Shown here piece after piece: positions 1-10,608 of a stretch of DNA of 64,000 nt. The translations under genes were made by a program, and so were the position numbers. Origin of the DNA: Charina bottae (taxonomy: Eukaryota; Chordata; Lepidosauria; Squamata; Charinaidae); assembly GCA_023362775.1 (NCBI GenBank), contig JALMGJ010000012.1, positions 18,055,501 to 18,119,500 of the forward strand, given 5' to 3'. The notes beneath the pieces were generated by a model. The model was not told the origin of the DNA and searched no databases. It worked only from the letters and a program-made list of their open reading frames with translations. How positions within the stretch are numbered: position 1 is the stretch's first letter; each line of letters starts with the position of its first letter.

Positions 1-1363
1 TAAACAAATAAACAAATAAATAAATAAATTGTCTACCATTATACTTGATAATACAGCAATGTTAATAATCTTAATCATGTCAAACCCAAAACCAAACATT
101 ATTTTTTATTATACCTTAATAGTCTTAATCCAAATCATTAAAGATAAATGATATCAGCCAAACCCTTAAAGCAATCCAGTTAAATATTCTTAAACCCTCT
201 CTTCGATTAGTATTCTTAAACCCTTATCCCACTTCAAAATAGACCAAAGCATTTACATATCCCCACAATACGTACAGAGCTTTTTTCTTAAAGAAATCAA
301 ACAGCCCAACTGCCCCCCTCAAAAACTCAGACGTCTTTTCAGGAAAACTCCCATACATAGTGACCCCTTCTTTTCCAAGGCACTCCATCAAAAGTTCCAT
401 TTCACTTATGACTTGCAACTCGATCTCTCCCTTTAATTTCTTCAACTCAACTATCCAATCTTCATCCAACATCTCAGCAGAAGTCGAAGAGACATTCCTG
501 TCGCTGTTAAATTCCTCAATTTCATCCACGACATCCCCAACCAGATGAGACATTTTAAAGCTCATATTTTCCACAATGTCCTGAATGCCTTGCATAAAAA
601 CTTGGTAAGAATCAGAAAGAATCTGCTTAAAATCTCGATGGAAGTCAGAGAAAGTCTGTTTAAGGCCCTCCATGTCTCAAGCAGTAGATTATGGCGCCCC
701 CTAGGAGCTTAACCAGTGAAAGTCAAAGATATGAAGGAATGTGTTTACTTAAGCAAAAGTGAGAATAGCAGGCAATTCCCCAGGGAAAGTAGAAGCAGAA
801 AACTGAAAGTTCAAAACAGCCTATTCAATGTGTAGGAAAATGCCAGTTTCTTCAAATTTAATACAAAAATAATAACAGGGAGACAATTATTTACTCTCAG
901 TCCTCCTTAATATTTGGATGGAAAACAAGCCAAAACTTAAAAAGAATTTTAAAAAATTACCCCCCAAAATAATGATAAGCACCAAGAGAGCCCGCTTCTT
1001 CTTGCTGTAGAAACCCTCTCTTAGGGTACATATACTTAAAAAATATATAAATTGGGTGATTTAGAAATGGGGTAGCCGGTCTTAGTGTCCCTTTAAGGCT
1101 ACAGCACGGCTTGGAAATGGTGACGTCCCAGCCTCCCGGCTAGCTCTTACCAGATGAGCGCGAATGCTGTTTGTGAACTTCTGGCTGCAAGCAGCCATCT
1201 GGAGGACAGATGGGATGATTCCGAGTGTTTTCCTTTCCTGGAAAAACACTCCTGGGCTTTAGGAAAAACCTGCCTGAGCCTGAAAAAACTGCCGCGTTGC
1301 CAGTTCTGCCCGCGGAGCCTGTGGGCACAGCTATTCAGTCTGCCATATCCCCACCGGAAGTCC
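1..1363 (-). mobile_element. L1-like non-autonomous element, copy 1 (3' end cut by window edge)
   Basis: Read on the minus strand, this is a retroelement with a GC-rich 5' leader (about 1363 down to 1080), one short ORF (673-224) and an AT-rich 3' region with repeated motifs. The same order occurs at 2284-4067 and 27908-29985. The 5' end is set by alignment with copy 2, whose end is fixed by its target-site duplication. The 3' end lies beyond the window, so this copy's own duplication cannot be checked. No reverse transcriptase is present, so it is probably an internally deleted L1 moved by a full L1; that assignment is inference. Confidence 0.6.
224..673 (-). CDS. Small ORF of L1-like element, copy 1 (149 aa, unknown function)
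   Basis: A 149-codon open frame starting at the ATG at 673. It is homologous to the frame at 29332-28907: both start M-E/D-x-L-K, have a matching motif (DIVENMSFKM here, EVQDIAFKM there) and end in NALVYFEVG. It is acidic and helical-looking and could be the N-terminal part of an L1 ORF1-like protein fused to a new end by internal deletion; I do not recognise a domain. The bases before the ATG, including a GGGGGCGCCATAATCTACTG-type leader, are shared with copy 2. It is element-borne, not a host gene. Confidence 0.5.
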   Translation of the reverse strand: MEGLKQTFSDFHRDFKQILSDSYQVFMQGIQDIVENMSFKMSHLVGDVVDEIEEFNSDRNVSSTSAEMLDEDWIVELKKLKGEIELQVISEMELLMECLGKEGVTMYGSFPEKTSEFLRGAVGLFDFFKKKALYVLWGYVNALVYFEVG

Positions 1364-1517
1364 AAAAGGCTGAATTTCTTATAATTCCTCTCAACTTTAT
1401 TGCAGGGTGTTCAAGACAGCATAAACATAGCAATAATAATTTCAGTCCCCACCTCTCACCTGATATGGCCTCCCCAGAATGTTTGTTAAAGGAGGAGGAG
1501 GGGGAAGAATTGTAAGA
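1364..1517. other. No recognisable feature
   Basis: Short spacer between the L1-like element and an L2-type tail. A 96-codon open frame crosses it but mostly overlaps the L1-like leader and has no recognisable motif. Confidence 0.4.
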
Positions 1518-1712
1518 CTACAACTGGGGCGCCCAGTTCCGATGCCTGGAAAAGAAGAGCCGGTTCCCTCACCCCCTCCCTAATCGCACGGGTAATATAT
1601 AATATGATGTACTGTATAATGATAATATGTATGTACTGATTGTAAGCCGCCTAGAGCCCTCCATTAGGGAGGAGATAGGCGGGGTATAAATAAGATAAAT
1701 AAGATAATAATA
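1518..1712 (+). mobile_element. L2/CR1-type LINE 3' end
   Basis: Ends in the motif GTAAGCCGCCTAGAG...GGGAGGAGATAGGCGGGGTATAAATAAGATAAAT, the typical squamate L2-type 3' end with an inverted GCC/GGC hairpin followed by an A/T-rich repeat tail. Related tails sit at 16800-16905, 26810-26860, 36470-36538, 48270-48360 and 54195-54250. Only the last ~200 bp is present. Confidence 0.6.
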
Positions 1713-2080
1713 AGATAACTGAAGGATCCATCATGATAGCTGTTCTCACTATGTTCCAAAGGGACATTTTCTCCTTTCAAACTTGTAGTGGTTGCCCGTT
1801 CATTCATAGGGGAGAAGCTAAAAGCAATGGACCATTATGTGAAGGGATATAGGGCCAAGGAGAAAAGAGTCCAGTGAACAACTGTCTTTTTCAGAATACT
1901 GTGAGGACACAAAACTAATAGCTTTGTTTTTTGAATAGCTTATTCTATGATAGGGATAAGCAAAGAGATAGTGAATTAGCTCTTGCCATAAACTGCCATA
2001 AATGGGAACAGAGGAAGGCAAAGCAGACACTGCTTGCTTGCTTTATGATCTGGGAGAGATGTCTTAAGATAAAAAAGAAG
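1713..2080. other. No recognisable feature
   Basis: About 370 bp of AT-rich sequence with no coding or repeat signature I can name. Confidence 0.4.
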
Positions 2081-2088
2081 CTCTAAAG

Positions 2089-2223
2089 CAATGTTTCTCA
2101 ACCTTGACAAACTGAAGATGTGTGGACTTCAACTCCCAGAATTCCCCAGCCAGCAAGGCTGGCTGGGGAATTCTGGGAGTTGAAGTCCACACGTCTTCAA
2201 GCTGCCAAGGTTGAGAAACACTG
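2089..2223. mobile_element. Palindromic hAT MITE (135 bp)
   Basis: Almost a perfect inverted repeat: it starts CAATGTTTCTCAACCTTG and ends CAAGGTTGAGAAACACTG, with arms meeting in GGAATTCTGGGAGTTGAAGT-type sequence. An exact 8-bp duplication CTCTAAAG flanks it (2081-2088 and 2224-2231). An 8-bp duplication and CA(G)...(C)TG ends mark the hAT superfamily. Related pieces lie at 25699-25762 and 27787-27884. Confidence 0.9.
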
Positions 2224-2265
2224 CTCTAAAGGATCTCCAATGCACTGGTCACTCTAGCTCACTTG

Positions 2266-2283
2266 CTGTGTACATACCTTTTA
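2266..2283. repeat. Left target-site duplication of L1-like copy 2
   Basis: The 18-bp string CTGTGTACATACCTTTTA recurs exactly at 4068-4085. This length is typical of L1 target-primed insertion and fixes both ends of the element between the two copies. Confidence 0.9.
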
Positions 2284-4067
2284 TTATTATTTTTGAATAT
2301 AATTTTATTAGTTTTCAACAAAGATAAGAACTACAGAAAAACAAAAAACTACAAAAAAGAGAAAAAACTAAAAAAGTGTGAAACACAAAAAAGGAGTTTG
2401 AGATTACATACAAAGGTGACTTCCAACTTTCAACAGCAAAAATATACAGCAAATTCCATAGTCTAACCCTTACTCTTTGTCAAACCAAAATCACATTATT
2501 TCTATAAATCCTTCCATTAACACATACAAATCACTAATACAATTGCTCCTTCCCCTTATATAAAAAGGTGTGTGTGTGTGTGTATTTCTAAATCAATTTC
2601 CCTCCCCCTTAAAGCAACATCCATTTAATTACTTCCTTCCTACCACTATTCTATATATTTCTGTCCACTATAATAAAAATCAAATTATAAAAATATGTAA
2701 GTTATCTATTTTCATAATACTACAACAGATTTAAATCTATTAAATTTAAAAGCCAAATATTATTATATCTTATCAATACTTTTTAAGTCATACAAATCAA
2801 AAATCCTGTAAGTCTTAATCCAAATAATTAAGAAAATAAAATCATAATAACCTAGTCTTAATCCAAATAATTAAGAAAATAAAATAAAAATAACCTCTTT
2901 ATCCATCCATTTACACTTAATTTTTTTTACCCCTCCTCGAAATATACCGGGGCATATCTCCCTATTACACATAAGGCAATTTTTTTACAGAAGTCAAAGA
3001 GCCCCACTGCTACCTTCAAACACTCAGACTTCTCAGCAAAAAAAAAAAAAGACTCCCACACAACATATTTTCTTCTTTCCCATAACACTAATTCAAATAG
3101 TCATAACATCGCCCCAACAGAGTAACTCCCTGTACAAGCTTAAATTCCGACTGTTGCTTTAACTCCCTCAGCACCAAATCACACTCACTAACATAAAATT
3201 CCTCATCTTTTTCAAAATCTTCCATCACAACAATTTCATCCAAATGACACAGTTTAGCAACAATATCTTCTCGGATGGCCCGAACACTGCAGAATATCTT
3301 GACAACACTTTGAGTAAATCTCTTTTATATCTTGCAGTTCTAAGAAGTCTTCTTTAAAATCTTCCATAGTTCAAACAGTAGATTATGGCGCCCCCTAGTG
3401 ACTTGACTCAGACAAAAAAAAAGGAGTTAATGAGTTAATTAAAAAAAACCTTCCATCTGAAATTGGCAAAAGAAAATATACTAGTAAACAAGTCCTGAAA
3501 AAAATGAACAGAAAGCTTGAGATTTAGAACAGCAATCCCAACGTGTAGGAAAATATTCCTCCTTCAAATCCAATACCAAAAATAGTAACTGGAAGGCAAT
3601 TATATATTCTCAATCCTCGTTGCACTTTAAATGGGAAAACAAGCCAAAACTGTAAAAAAATTAAAATATAATCCAGAAATAATTATAAACACCAAGAGAG
3701 TCCGTTTCTTTTTACTGTAGAAAGCTTCTCTTAGGGTACATAACTTAAAAAAATATTTGGTGTTTTAGAAATGAGAAGGCAGGACTTACTGTCCCTTTAA
3801 GGCTGCAAACATGGCACGGAAGAGATGAAATCCCAGCCTCCTGGTGAAGTCTTGCCGTTCAATCGCGCACGCCGTCCACGGTCTCCTGGCTGCAACTCAT
3901 CGTCTGGAGGACAAATGGGTCGATTCCTGCGTTTTCCTTGCTGGAAACACGCTCAGGGCTACAGGAAAAGCCAGCCTGTGCCCCAAAAAACCGCCACGAT
4001 GCCAGCTCTGCCCACGGAGCTCTCGCAGGCACAGCTGCTCAGTCCGCCATTGCTCACCGGAAGCCCT
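2284..4067 (-). mobile_element. L1-like non-autonomous element, copy 2 (about 1.78 kb, complete)
   Basis: Flanked by an exact 18-bp duplication, so both ends are defined. On the minus strand it has a GC-rich leader (4067-3780), an ATG at 3368 in the same context as copies 1 and 3, a decayed short ORF, and a long AT-rich 3' region ending in an A-rich tail (2284-2400 on this strand reads T- then A-rich). The ORF is broken by early stops. No RT or endonuclease is present. The full-length boundaries show that the internally deleted form itself was inserted. Confidence 0.8.
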
Positions 4068-4085
4068 CTGTGTACATACCTTTTA

Positions 4086-4989
4086 GAGGGCAAGAAAACC
4101 TAGTGCTTCAGAGGCTGGTTTATTCACTTAATTATTTAAAACCATTATATATCCATTTTTCAGGTGAACAAATTTCTGAAAAGCTTTACAAAACTTTATG
4201 TAATTGCTTTCTCAGAGTCTGGAGAGGAGGGTGGCCATTTGCAAAATATCCGCACTTTCTTCCCTCACCAGGAAAACGAGTAGTTACCTCTCCACCACAT
4301 CCACAGGTGATTGGCAAAAAATCAAGAAATTTCTACCCTAATGAACCTAGAGAAAAATCAGGTACTAAAGTGACTGTATCCAGTCACCAAGATTTCTGGA
4401 ACCCGGCCCCTTTTCCATTTCAGTAAATCTCATTAAAGAAGATTCGATAAGAAACTTGCTGTTTAGTTGTCAGCAGCTGCCAAGGTCTTGATACTCCAAA
4501 GTCATAAAACCACAGGCTTCATACTATTCAACAAATACTTTGTTTCGTTTGTTTTTTATTTAACACATATGTACCCCGCTGCAATCAATTCACTTCTCAG
4601 AAGAAAACAAATTGAAAATATCCAGGGTTAGCTTAAGAACAAAACTTCATAACAGTAAAATAAAAAAAATAAAAAAAAGATGGCCCTGAACAGAAATAGA
4701 ACACATTCTAAAGAGCCTGGGTGAGTTTTAAAATTAATAAATAGCTACCTTCTGGGTCTTTGTACATACACTGGTCTTGCCTCCTGCTTTGGCCCAGTGG
4801 CCTGCTGGTTTTTGCTGCTGCCACCACCTGTCTTCGAGGGACATCCTTCCCCTAACCCAGGTGTGTAAGAGAGACGGGGCTCTCACTACCTGCGCTCCCT
4901 TATTGGTGATTAAAAGGTAAACAGTGATTTTACTATTCTTGAGCGGTATTAGTATTTAAATTATTATTTATGACTATATTAAATTATTA
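4086..4989. other. No recognisable feature
   Basis: About 900 bp of intergenic sequence. A frame at 3938-4426 begins inside the L1-like leader and shows no family motif. An A-rich run sits at 4651-4680. Confidence 0.4.
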
Positions 4990-5059
4990 ATGGTCACACA
5001 GTCAGCCAGATGTTTAGACTGGTTTTGGCATTTTTAGTCCTTCCCAAGGACCTGGGATA

Positions 5060-5570
5060 GGCAGGTGGTGTTGTTTGATGGTGTTAAAGGAATCGTCGCA
5101 GGATGTCAGCTGTTCCAAGTAAAGCTGCCTTTTGCAATTGGCTGATGGTGATTTTGTCAATGCCAGTGGCGTTCAAGTGGTGCTCCAGATGTTTTGGGAT
5201 TGCACCCAAGGCGCCTATTACTATTGGTACTATCTTTGTTTTCTTTTGCCACAGTCATTCTACTTCTACTTGCAGGTCTTTGTATTTTGTTATTTTCTCT
5301 AGTCCTTTCTCTTCTGTTCTGCTATCTCCAGGTATTGCAGTGTCCACTATCTAGACTTTTTTGTCTTTCTTATCAACAAGTGTTAAGTCTGGGGCGTTAT
5401 GTGGCAGGTGCTTGTCTGTTTGAACTCTAAAGTCCCAGAGCACTTTAGCTTCTTCATTTTCTATTACTTTGTCTATTTTGTGGTCCCACCAGTTCTTGCT
5501 TGCAGGCAAATGGTATTTCTTGCAGATATTCCAATGCACCATTGTTGCTACTTTGACATGCCATTGTTTT
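5060..5570 (-). pseudogene. R4/Dong-type LINE C-terminal fragment (restriction-like endonuclease)
   Basis: The minus strand encodes the C-terminal part of a non-LTR retrotransposon: a WNICKKYHLP...WWDHK segment, then APDLTLVDKKDKK, which fits the PD-(D/E)xK core of the restriction-like endonuclease used by R2/R4-class elements, then a conserved tail with GALGAIPKHLE. At least two in-frame stops interrupt it (after DKKV near 5351, and near 5264). It directly abuts an (ATT)n tract at 5571-5622. Dong/R4 elements are known to favour TAA-type repeats, which supports the assignment. The RT is absent. Confidence 0.65.
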
Positions 5571-5572
5571 TA

Positions 5573-5621
<49 letters not shown>

Positions 5622-5622
5622 T
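5571..5622. repeat. (ATT)n microsatellite
   Basis: About 17 perfect trinucleotide units. It lies at the truncated 5' edge of the R4-type fragment and creates spurious Asn- and Tyr-run open frames. Confidence 0.95.
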
Positions 5623-5730
5623 GAGAGGCACTGCAATCTTTTACACTTCCTTTTTCAATAATCTCAGATTATTTCTTGTACCATATCAATGTAAGGTAGT
5701 GGGATTTACTAAATGTTATACTATAAAATA

Positions 5731-5958
5731 GGGGCGTGGTGGCCAACCTAGCAATTCGAAAGCATGCAAATGCAAGTAGATGAATAGGTACCACTTTGGT
5801 GGGATGGTAACAGCGTTCCGTGCGTGTCATGCCGGCCACATGACTGCGGAAGCGTCTTTGGACAGCGCTGGCTCTTCGGCTAACAAACGGAGATGAGCAC
5901 CGGCCCCTAGAGTCGGACACGACTGCACAACTGTGCGGGGGGAACCTTTACCTTTTTT
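5731..5958 (+). mobile_element. tRNA-derived SINE (GGGGCGTGGTGGCTCAG family), internally deleted
   Basis: Begins GGGGCGTGGTGGC and ends in GGGGGGAACCTTTACCTTTT. It lacks the tRNA A- and B-box portion found in other copies, jumping from GTGGC to CAACCTAGCAATTCG. The 14-bp duplication TATACTATAAAATA flanks it (5717-5730 and 5959-5972). Other copies: 15710, 34825, 36140, 41081, 50872, 61899. Confidence 0.85.
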
Positions 5959-5972
5959 TATACTATAAAATA

Positions 5973-7034
5973 TAGACAGCTTTTCAAGCTTCTAGTCATT
6001 GGGAGACCTGAAAGAACAGGTTAGGGATAGTCATGGAAAAGATCTATCTAGGAGTTGAAAATAACTTGATGGCACATAATCATGGCTGTTAAGTGAGGAC
6101 TACCTGTCCAATCCCCAGAGAACAAAGTAGAGTAACTAGGGGTGAAAGGTACTAGGAGCACAGTTCCCCAATTGCTTACTGAAGATTCGACTCATTATCT
6201 GTAGTGCAGCGATGCAATGACTGTGGGCATTTCCTTGTTCCAACTGATTTAATGTTTTATTTTAATTATTTTAATTTAAAAAAATCACTAAACGAAAAGC
6301 TGGCATGCTACAAAGCAAAGTGACAGTTGATAACATCATTTTCATTTCAAAGAAATACACATTCTTAGAAAAGAAAACTAGCGTGTGGCTTTTGATGCCG
6401 ATGATGATTTTTCTGGGAAGTGTGCCCACTTGCCCCAGAAAAAAAGAATAAGCTGCTGTGATAGACAATATTGTGTGTGTGTGTGTATGTGTGGAGGTAT
6501 CACAAGAAGACTTTTGTCAGACCTTAACAGCCACTCACAATCAAGAAAGCTAGATTCTTACAAGTCTTGTTAGTCAAATTTATTGAAAGGAAAAGGGATT
6601 AGGATACTGAATCCTGAAAACTGGATATGTGTACTTTAGCACCATGTATTAGTAAGTACATTCTAACTGCCTCTTGACGGGGGGGGGGGGGGAGATATTG
6701 CTACCCACTTGTCTGATAAGGAAAGATTGTACAGATGTTCTGGCCTCACAAACCACCATTCTAGTTCCCAGATTTAGAGAATTCTATTACAGATTGGAAG
6801 TAATTTGACCAGTTTATATTCTGATAAACAAGTGTTCAATGACTAGCTATTCATTTTTGCTGTCACCTACTACATCATCTCAAAATTCCAAATGTGCCAT
6901 CAGGGCAAAAAGGTTGGATTCTGGCTCTCATATCTGGTCTGCAAAAATCCAGATGACCAGTACATGACAGCAAAGGGTTGGAATTATTTGTGTCTCTGCT
7001 GCCATCTAGTGGTCATCTGAATTTTGTGCCCAGA
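5973..7034. other. No gene; minor repeats only
   Basis: Holds a short tail of the ...TTAAGTGAGGACTACCTGT DNA-transposon family near 6088-6112, a (TG)n run at 6471-6486 and a G13 run at 6680-6692. No coding evidence. Confidence 0.4.
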
Positions 7035-8060
7035 TCCAGTTGTTCTTCAGTCCTTTCTGACGTTTTGTGACTCAGTGGACATCATTTTGCTATCAGCAAT
7101 GCTTCTTGAGCTCTTGAAGGCTCATGTTTCCGTCTTCAGTGATGGTATCCAGCCACCTTGTCTTCTGTTGGCTTCTTTTTCAACTGCCTTAGATTTTTCT
7201 AAGCATTAGAATCTTTTCCAGTGACTTTTCCTTTCACATTATATTTCCAAAATATTCAAACTTAGTGCTTCTGGTGACCATTACGGTTTTACTTTATCTA
7301 GTGTTGGTTGAGTAGTTCCTGTAGTCCAAGATATTCTCAATAATTTTCTCCAGCAATTCAGAGGCATCAATTTTCTTTTGTTCAGCCTTTCTGATGATCC
7401 ACCTTTCACAGCCACATGCCACACATGGGAAAATCGCAGTCTCAACAATACCTACCTTTGTTGACAGGGTGATGCCTCTTCATTAATACTTTGTCTAGAT
7501 CTGCCACAGACTTTCTCCTTAGTAGCAGACAACTCTTTACTTCATCACTACAGCTGCTTTCCATGTGAATTTTTGTCAAAGAAGATAATGTCTATTATAA
7601 CTTCAACTTCTTCTCCATCTGTTGGATTTGGTTGGCACTGCTTGTTCATACAATCTAGGGATTTTTTTTTTACTATTCAGCAGATGACCACTGTTTTCTT
7701 TCACCTTCAGCAAGAGGTGACAGAATATAACTTTGGTGCATTCCTTTCCTATTTTTTAAATATTTAGTTACTTCATGTTTCTTTCTAACAGTTACTTCCT
7801 GGTCATAATACAGTTTCTAATTGGCAGATGAGGTAGCCTGGGTACACTCATGTTTTTAAGGACTCTCTATAAAATTTTGTTGTGGTCACCATAGTCAAAA
7901 GCTTTTGTATAATTAGCAAAGCATAGATAGATGTTATCTTGGAACTCCCTTTTCTATTTTCCATTGGAAAATGTCTTCTGAATCCAGTATGTCTGGCAAT
8001 TCTCATTCCATTATTGTTGAAATCGAGATTGTAAAATCTTCATAGCATGTGAGATGTGGG
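7035..8060 (-). mobile_element. Old, decayed BovB (RTE) LINE 3' fragment
   Basis: The minus strand shows scattered BovB ORF2 C-terminal signatures: the counterpart of YGCESWTIRKAE appears as a Cys-Glu-Arg-Trp-Ile-Ile-Arg-Lys-Ala-Glu run near 7380-7420, and the counterpart of the GRQRMRWLDSI tail near 7140-7200. Many stops and frameshifts make it older than the BovB at 57.2-60.4 kb. Boundaries are approximate. Confidence 0.55.
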
Positions 8061-8598
8061 ATGTTTTGGTAATTTGGATACATTTTAGCACTGCCTTTTT
8101 TTTAAAATCCTGGAATATAAACTGTTTTTTTCCCTCCTAATCCTTTGGCCATTGCTGTGTTTTCTATGCCTGTTTACAAACTACTACCAGATCTAGGATC
8201 CCTAATTAACCATTGCAAAATTATACAATCCAGTAACAAGTGCATCATGGAAATCTGCGGTTTTATATTTCAGCCTTAAGAGCAATTTTTGCAAATTAAA
8301 TTTAAACCACTTTATAAGCCTGTTACTCACTGTATTGATTTTCATCTATTTGTATTAGACAACTACAAAGAAGCATTTCTGCTTTAAATTAGCATCCTGG
8401 CAAGTGCATGTTTTACATTTAGATAACAGCATTCAAACAAGAAGTATTTCAAACCTTAAGTGTAACTATACCTTAGGTCATCTTTGCCACAAACACAAAA
8501 TTGTGAATTTATTGACGTTTCTAAGAAATTTGGATAATGTTCCCTGCTTGTTTATCCTCATTCATCTTCTTCCCAAGCCTTTCTCCTATACTCCAAAC
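8061..8598. other. No recognisable feature
   Basis: AT-rich intergenic sequence without coding or repeat hallmarks that I can name. Confidence 0.4.
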
Positions 8599-8606
8599 CC
8601 TTAGAG

Positions 8607-9158
8607 CTGGGTTTCTCAGCCAGGGTTCCGTGGAACCCTAGGGTTCTGTGAGAGGCCACTAGGGGTTCCCCGGGAGATCATGATTTATTTAAAAAATTAT
8701 TTCAAATTCAGGCAACTTCACATTAAAGAGTAAGTTTCATTATTTTCAGTTTAAGAACACTGTTAATGCATATATACCAGCCTACACATGAAACAAATAC
8801 AATAATTTGGTAATATGTCTATGAAGGTTCTCAGTCATCCAGGTGGAATTGTCTGTAGCTTGAATCATGTCAACTGGATTTCTATTTTCTCAGTGGAAAC
8901 GTTTCGCTCCTTATCCAAGGAGCTTTTTCAGTCTGAGCAAAGTTGGTAAGGGATACCAACTTTGCTCAGACTGAAGAAGCTCCTTGGATAAGGAGAGAAA
9001 CGTTTCCACTGAGAAAATAGAAATCCAGTTGACATGATTCAAGCTACAAATAATTTGGTAACTTCTGGCCTATATTTGAGCCTGAATGTGCAGGGGTTCC
9101 CTGAGGCCTGAAAAATATTTCAAGGGTTCCTCCAGGGTCAAAAGGTTGAGAAAGGCTG
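8607..9158. mobile_element. hAT element (552 bp) with a nested palindrome
   Basis: Starts CTGGGTTTCTCAGCCAGGGT and ends AAAAGGTTGAGAAAGGCTG. An exact 8-bp duplication CCTTAGAG flanks it (8599-8606 and 9159-9166). No transposase. The central ~230 bp (8820-9050) is a separate inserted element; without it the hAT element is about 320 bp. Confidence 0.8.
8820..9050 (+). mobile_element. Penelope-type palindromic insertion with hammerhead-like core
   Basis: An inverted repeat spans 8854-9048 with arms of about 90 bp. It is preceded by ATGAAGGTTCTCAGTCATCC, which also precedes the palindrome at 63409-63565. The right arm contains CTGAAGA (8971-8977), a perfect 6-bp stem CTCCTT/AAGGAG with a GGAT loop, then GAAA (8997-9000) and CGTTT. 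This matches the conserved core of a type I hammerhead ribozyme (CUGANGA, stem II, GAAA, NUH). Such ribozymes are known in Penelope-like retroelements. The assignment to that class is inference; no RT is present. Confidence 0.5.
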
Positions 9159-9166
9159 CCTTAGAG

Positions 9167-9803
9167 CAAAGTTTTAGGCATATATGCTTGGAAATAAGCT
9201 CCAATGAGATTTACAGTGTAGTTTTACCCTCATTTACAAAGAAATAAGATTGACTGGATTCAGTAGAATTTACTTCCTAGTAAGTATTTAGTACTGCAAT
9301 TGTAGTTTGAGGTAATTATCTATAGGGTTTTCCACTCTCTTCAGAACCCTTCTCTACCTATGAATAGAATAATGAGAGATCCAAGCCATATGCACCCTGC
9401 AAAGATTTATTGTGTATAGCTCATAATTTCCTCACAAAGAATCATGGGAGTTGTCATTGGATGAGATGCTAAGGATGAACCCTTTGCCTGAGTTCAAACA
9501 TTGTCCTAATGCAGAATATTTTTTTCAAAATGCCCCATCAGCAGCCTGTTGGGGTCCCCATAGCTCCCCAGGACAAAGAAACAGGCTTTTGGGGGGCATT
9601 GAATGAATGGGGGAGAGATTGCATAAACCACATTAACTAAGTTTAGATTTTACACTGAGCCATTAACCATGGTTTACAAATTACACAGTATGCTAAGTAA
9701 TTACTAAAGAAATATTATGTGACCCAGACAATAGACATCTGTTATTCCCTGAAAATTAAAAGTAAAAGCCTACTTTGAAAGATAGAATAATTCATTTTGT
9801 ATC
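9167..9803. other. No recognisable feature
   Basis: Intergenic sequence, no gene or clear repeat. Confidence 0.4.
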
Positions 9804-9811
9804 CTATACTC

Positions 9812-10082
9812 CGGGGCTTTCCAAAGTATTCCCGTGGTGACACAACAACCGCTGTTGGTGTGTCGCCGCGGGAAAACCCGGAAGTGCCGCCATTGCGGCA
9901 ACGCGCAAAAACCCGGAAGCGCTGCTGCTGCTTTCGGGTTTTTGCGTGCCGCCGTTGGTGTGTCCCCACGGGAAAACCCGGAAGGGCTGATGATGATCAG
10001 CACTTCCGGGTTGTGTGGCGACACACCAGACTGTGTGTGGCGACACACTTTTGTGTCGCGACACACAGTTTGGAAAGCTCTG
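9812..10082. mobile_element. GC-rich hAT MITE, family CAGAGCTTTCCAAACT, copy 1
   Basis: Starts CGGGGCTTTCCAAAG and ends CAGTTTGGAAAGCTCTG; the 8-bp duplication CTATACTC flanks it (9804-9811 and 10083-10090). The interior is GC-rich, with inverted repeats around CGGAAG and GTGTCGCGACACAC motifs. The open frames over this region are by-products of its base composition. Confidence 0.9.
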
Positions 10083-10095
10083 CTATACTCTATAA

Positions 10096-10357
10096 CAGAG
10101 CTTTCCAAACTGTGTGTTGCGACACAAAAGTATGTTGCCACACACAGCGTGGTGTGTTGCCACACCACCCGGAAGCAGCCGCGCGTGCATGCACGGCGGC
10201 CGCCCTGCACGCGCGCGCCACCGCATGCCCCCCGCGCCGCCACCATGCGTGCGCCCCACCGCACGCCCCCCCGTGCCGTTGCCATGCGTGTGTGCGCGCC
10301 GTCGCCGCCGCCGCCGCCGCTGGTGTGTCGCCAGCGGCGGCACTTTGGAAAGCCCTG
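10096..10357. mobile_element. GC-rich hAT MITE, same family, copy 2
   Basis: Starts CAGAGCTTTCCAAACTG and ends CACTTTGGAAAGCCCTG; the duplication CTCTATAA flanks it (10088-10095 and 10358-10365). It lies 13 bp from copy 1, and the two duplications overlap by three bases. Contains a (CCG)n run near 10303-10320. Confidence 0.9.
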
Positions 10358-10424
10358 CTCTATAACATTAAATCTGTAGTCTGGATTTGTCCATCGCTCC
10401 TTCTCGTGAATATTTTCTGTGTGT

Positions 10425-10600
10425 TTTTTTATAGTAATTTTATTAAACATTACAATTAAAAAGATAAAAACTAATACAAACTAAGAAAAAGAAAAGAAAA
10501 AAAGAAAAAATACAAAATTAAAAAAATAGAAAGAAAAATAGAAAAGAAAGAAAAAATAAAAATATAGTAAAGAAAAGAAAAGAAACATATAAAGAAATTA
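10425..10600 (-). mobile_element. L1-like 3' tail (A/T-rich)
   Basis: On the minus strand this is an A-tail-like terminus resembling the 3' ends at 2284-2400 and 27908-28020 (an ATTTTATTA motif followed by AAAAACTA-type sequence and A/G-rich repeats). Severely 5' truncated. Confidence 0.45.
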
Positions 10601-10608
10601 CTTCCCTC

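Noticed and set aside
9770..10459. Several overlapping frames of 180-226 codons on both strands, rich in Arg, His and Cys
   Set aside because: They lie across two GC-rich MITEs with defined ends and duplications. Open frames on opposite strands and in several phases reflect base composition.
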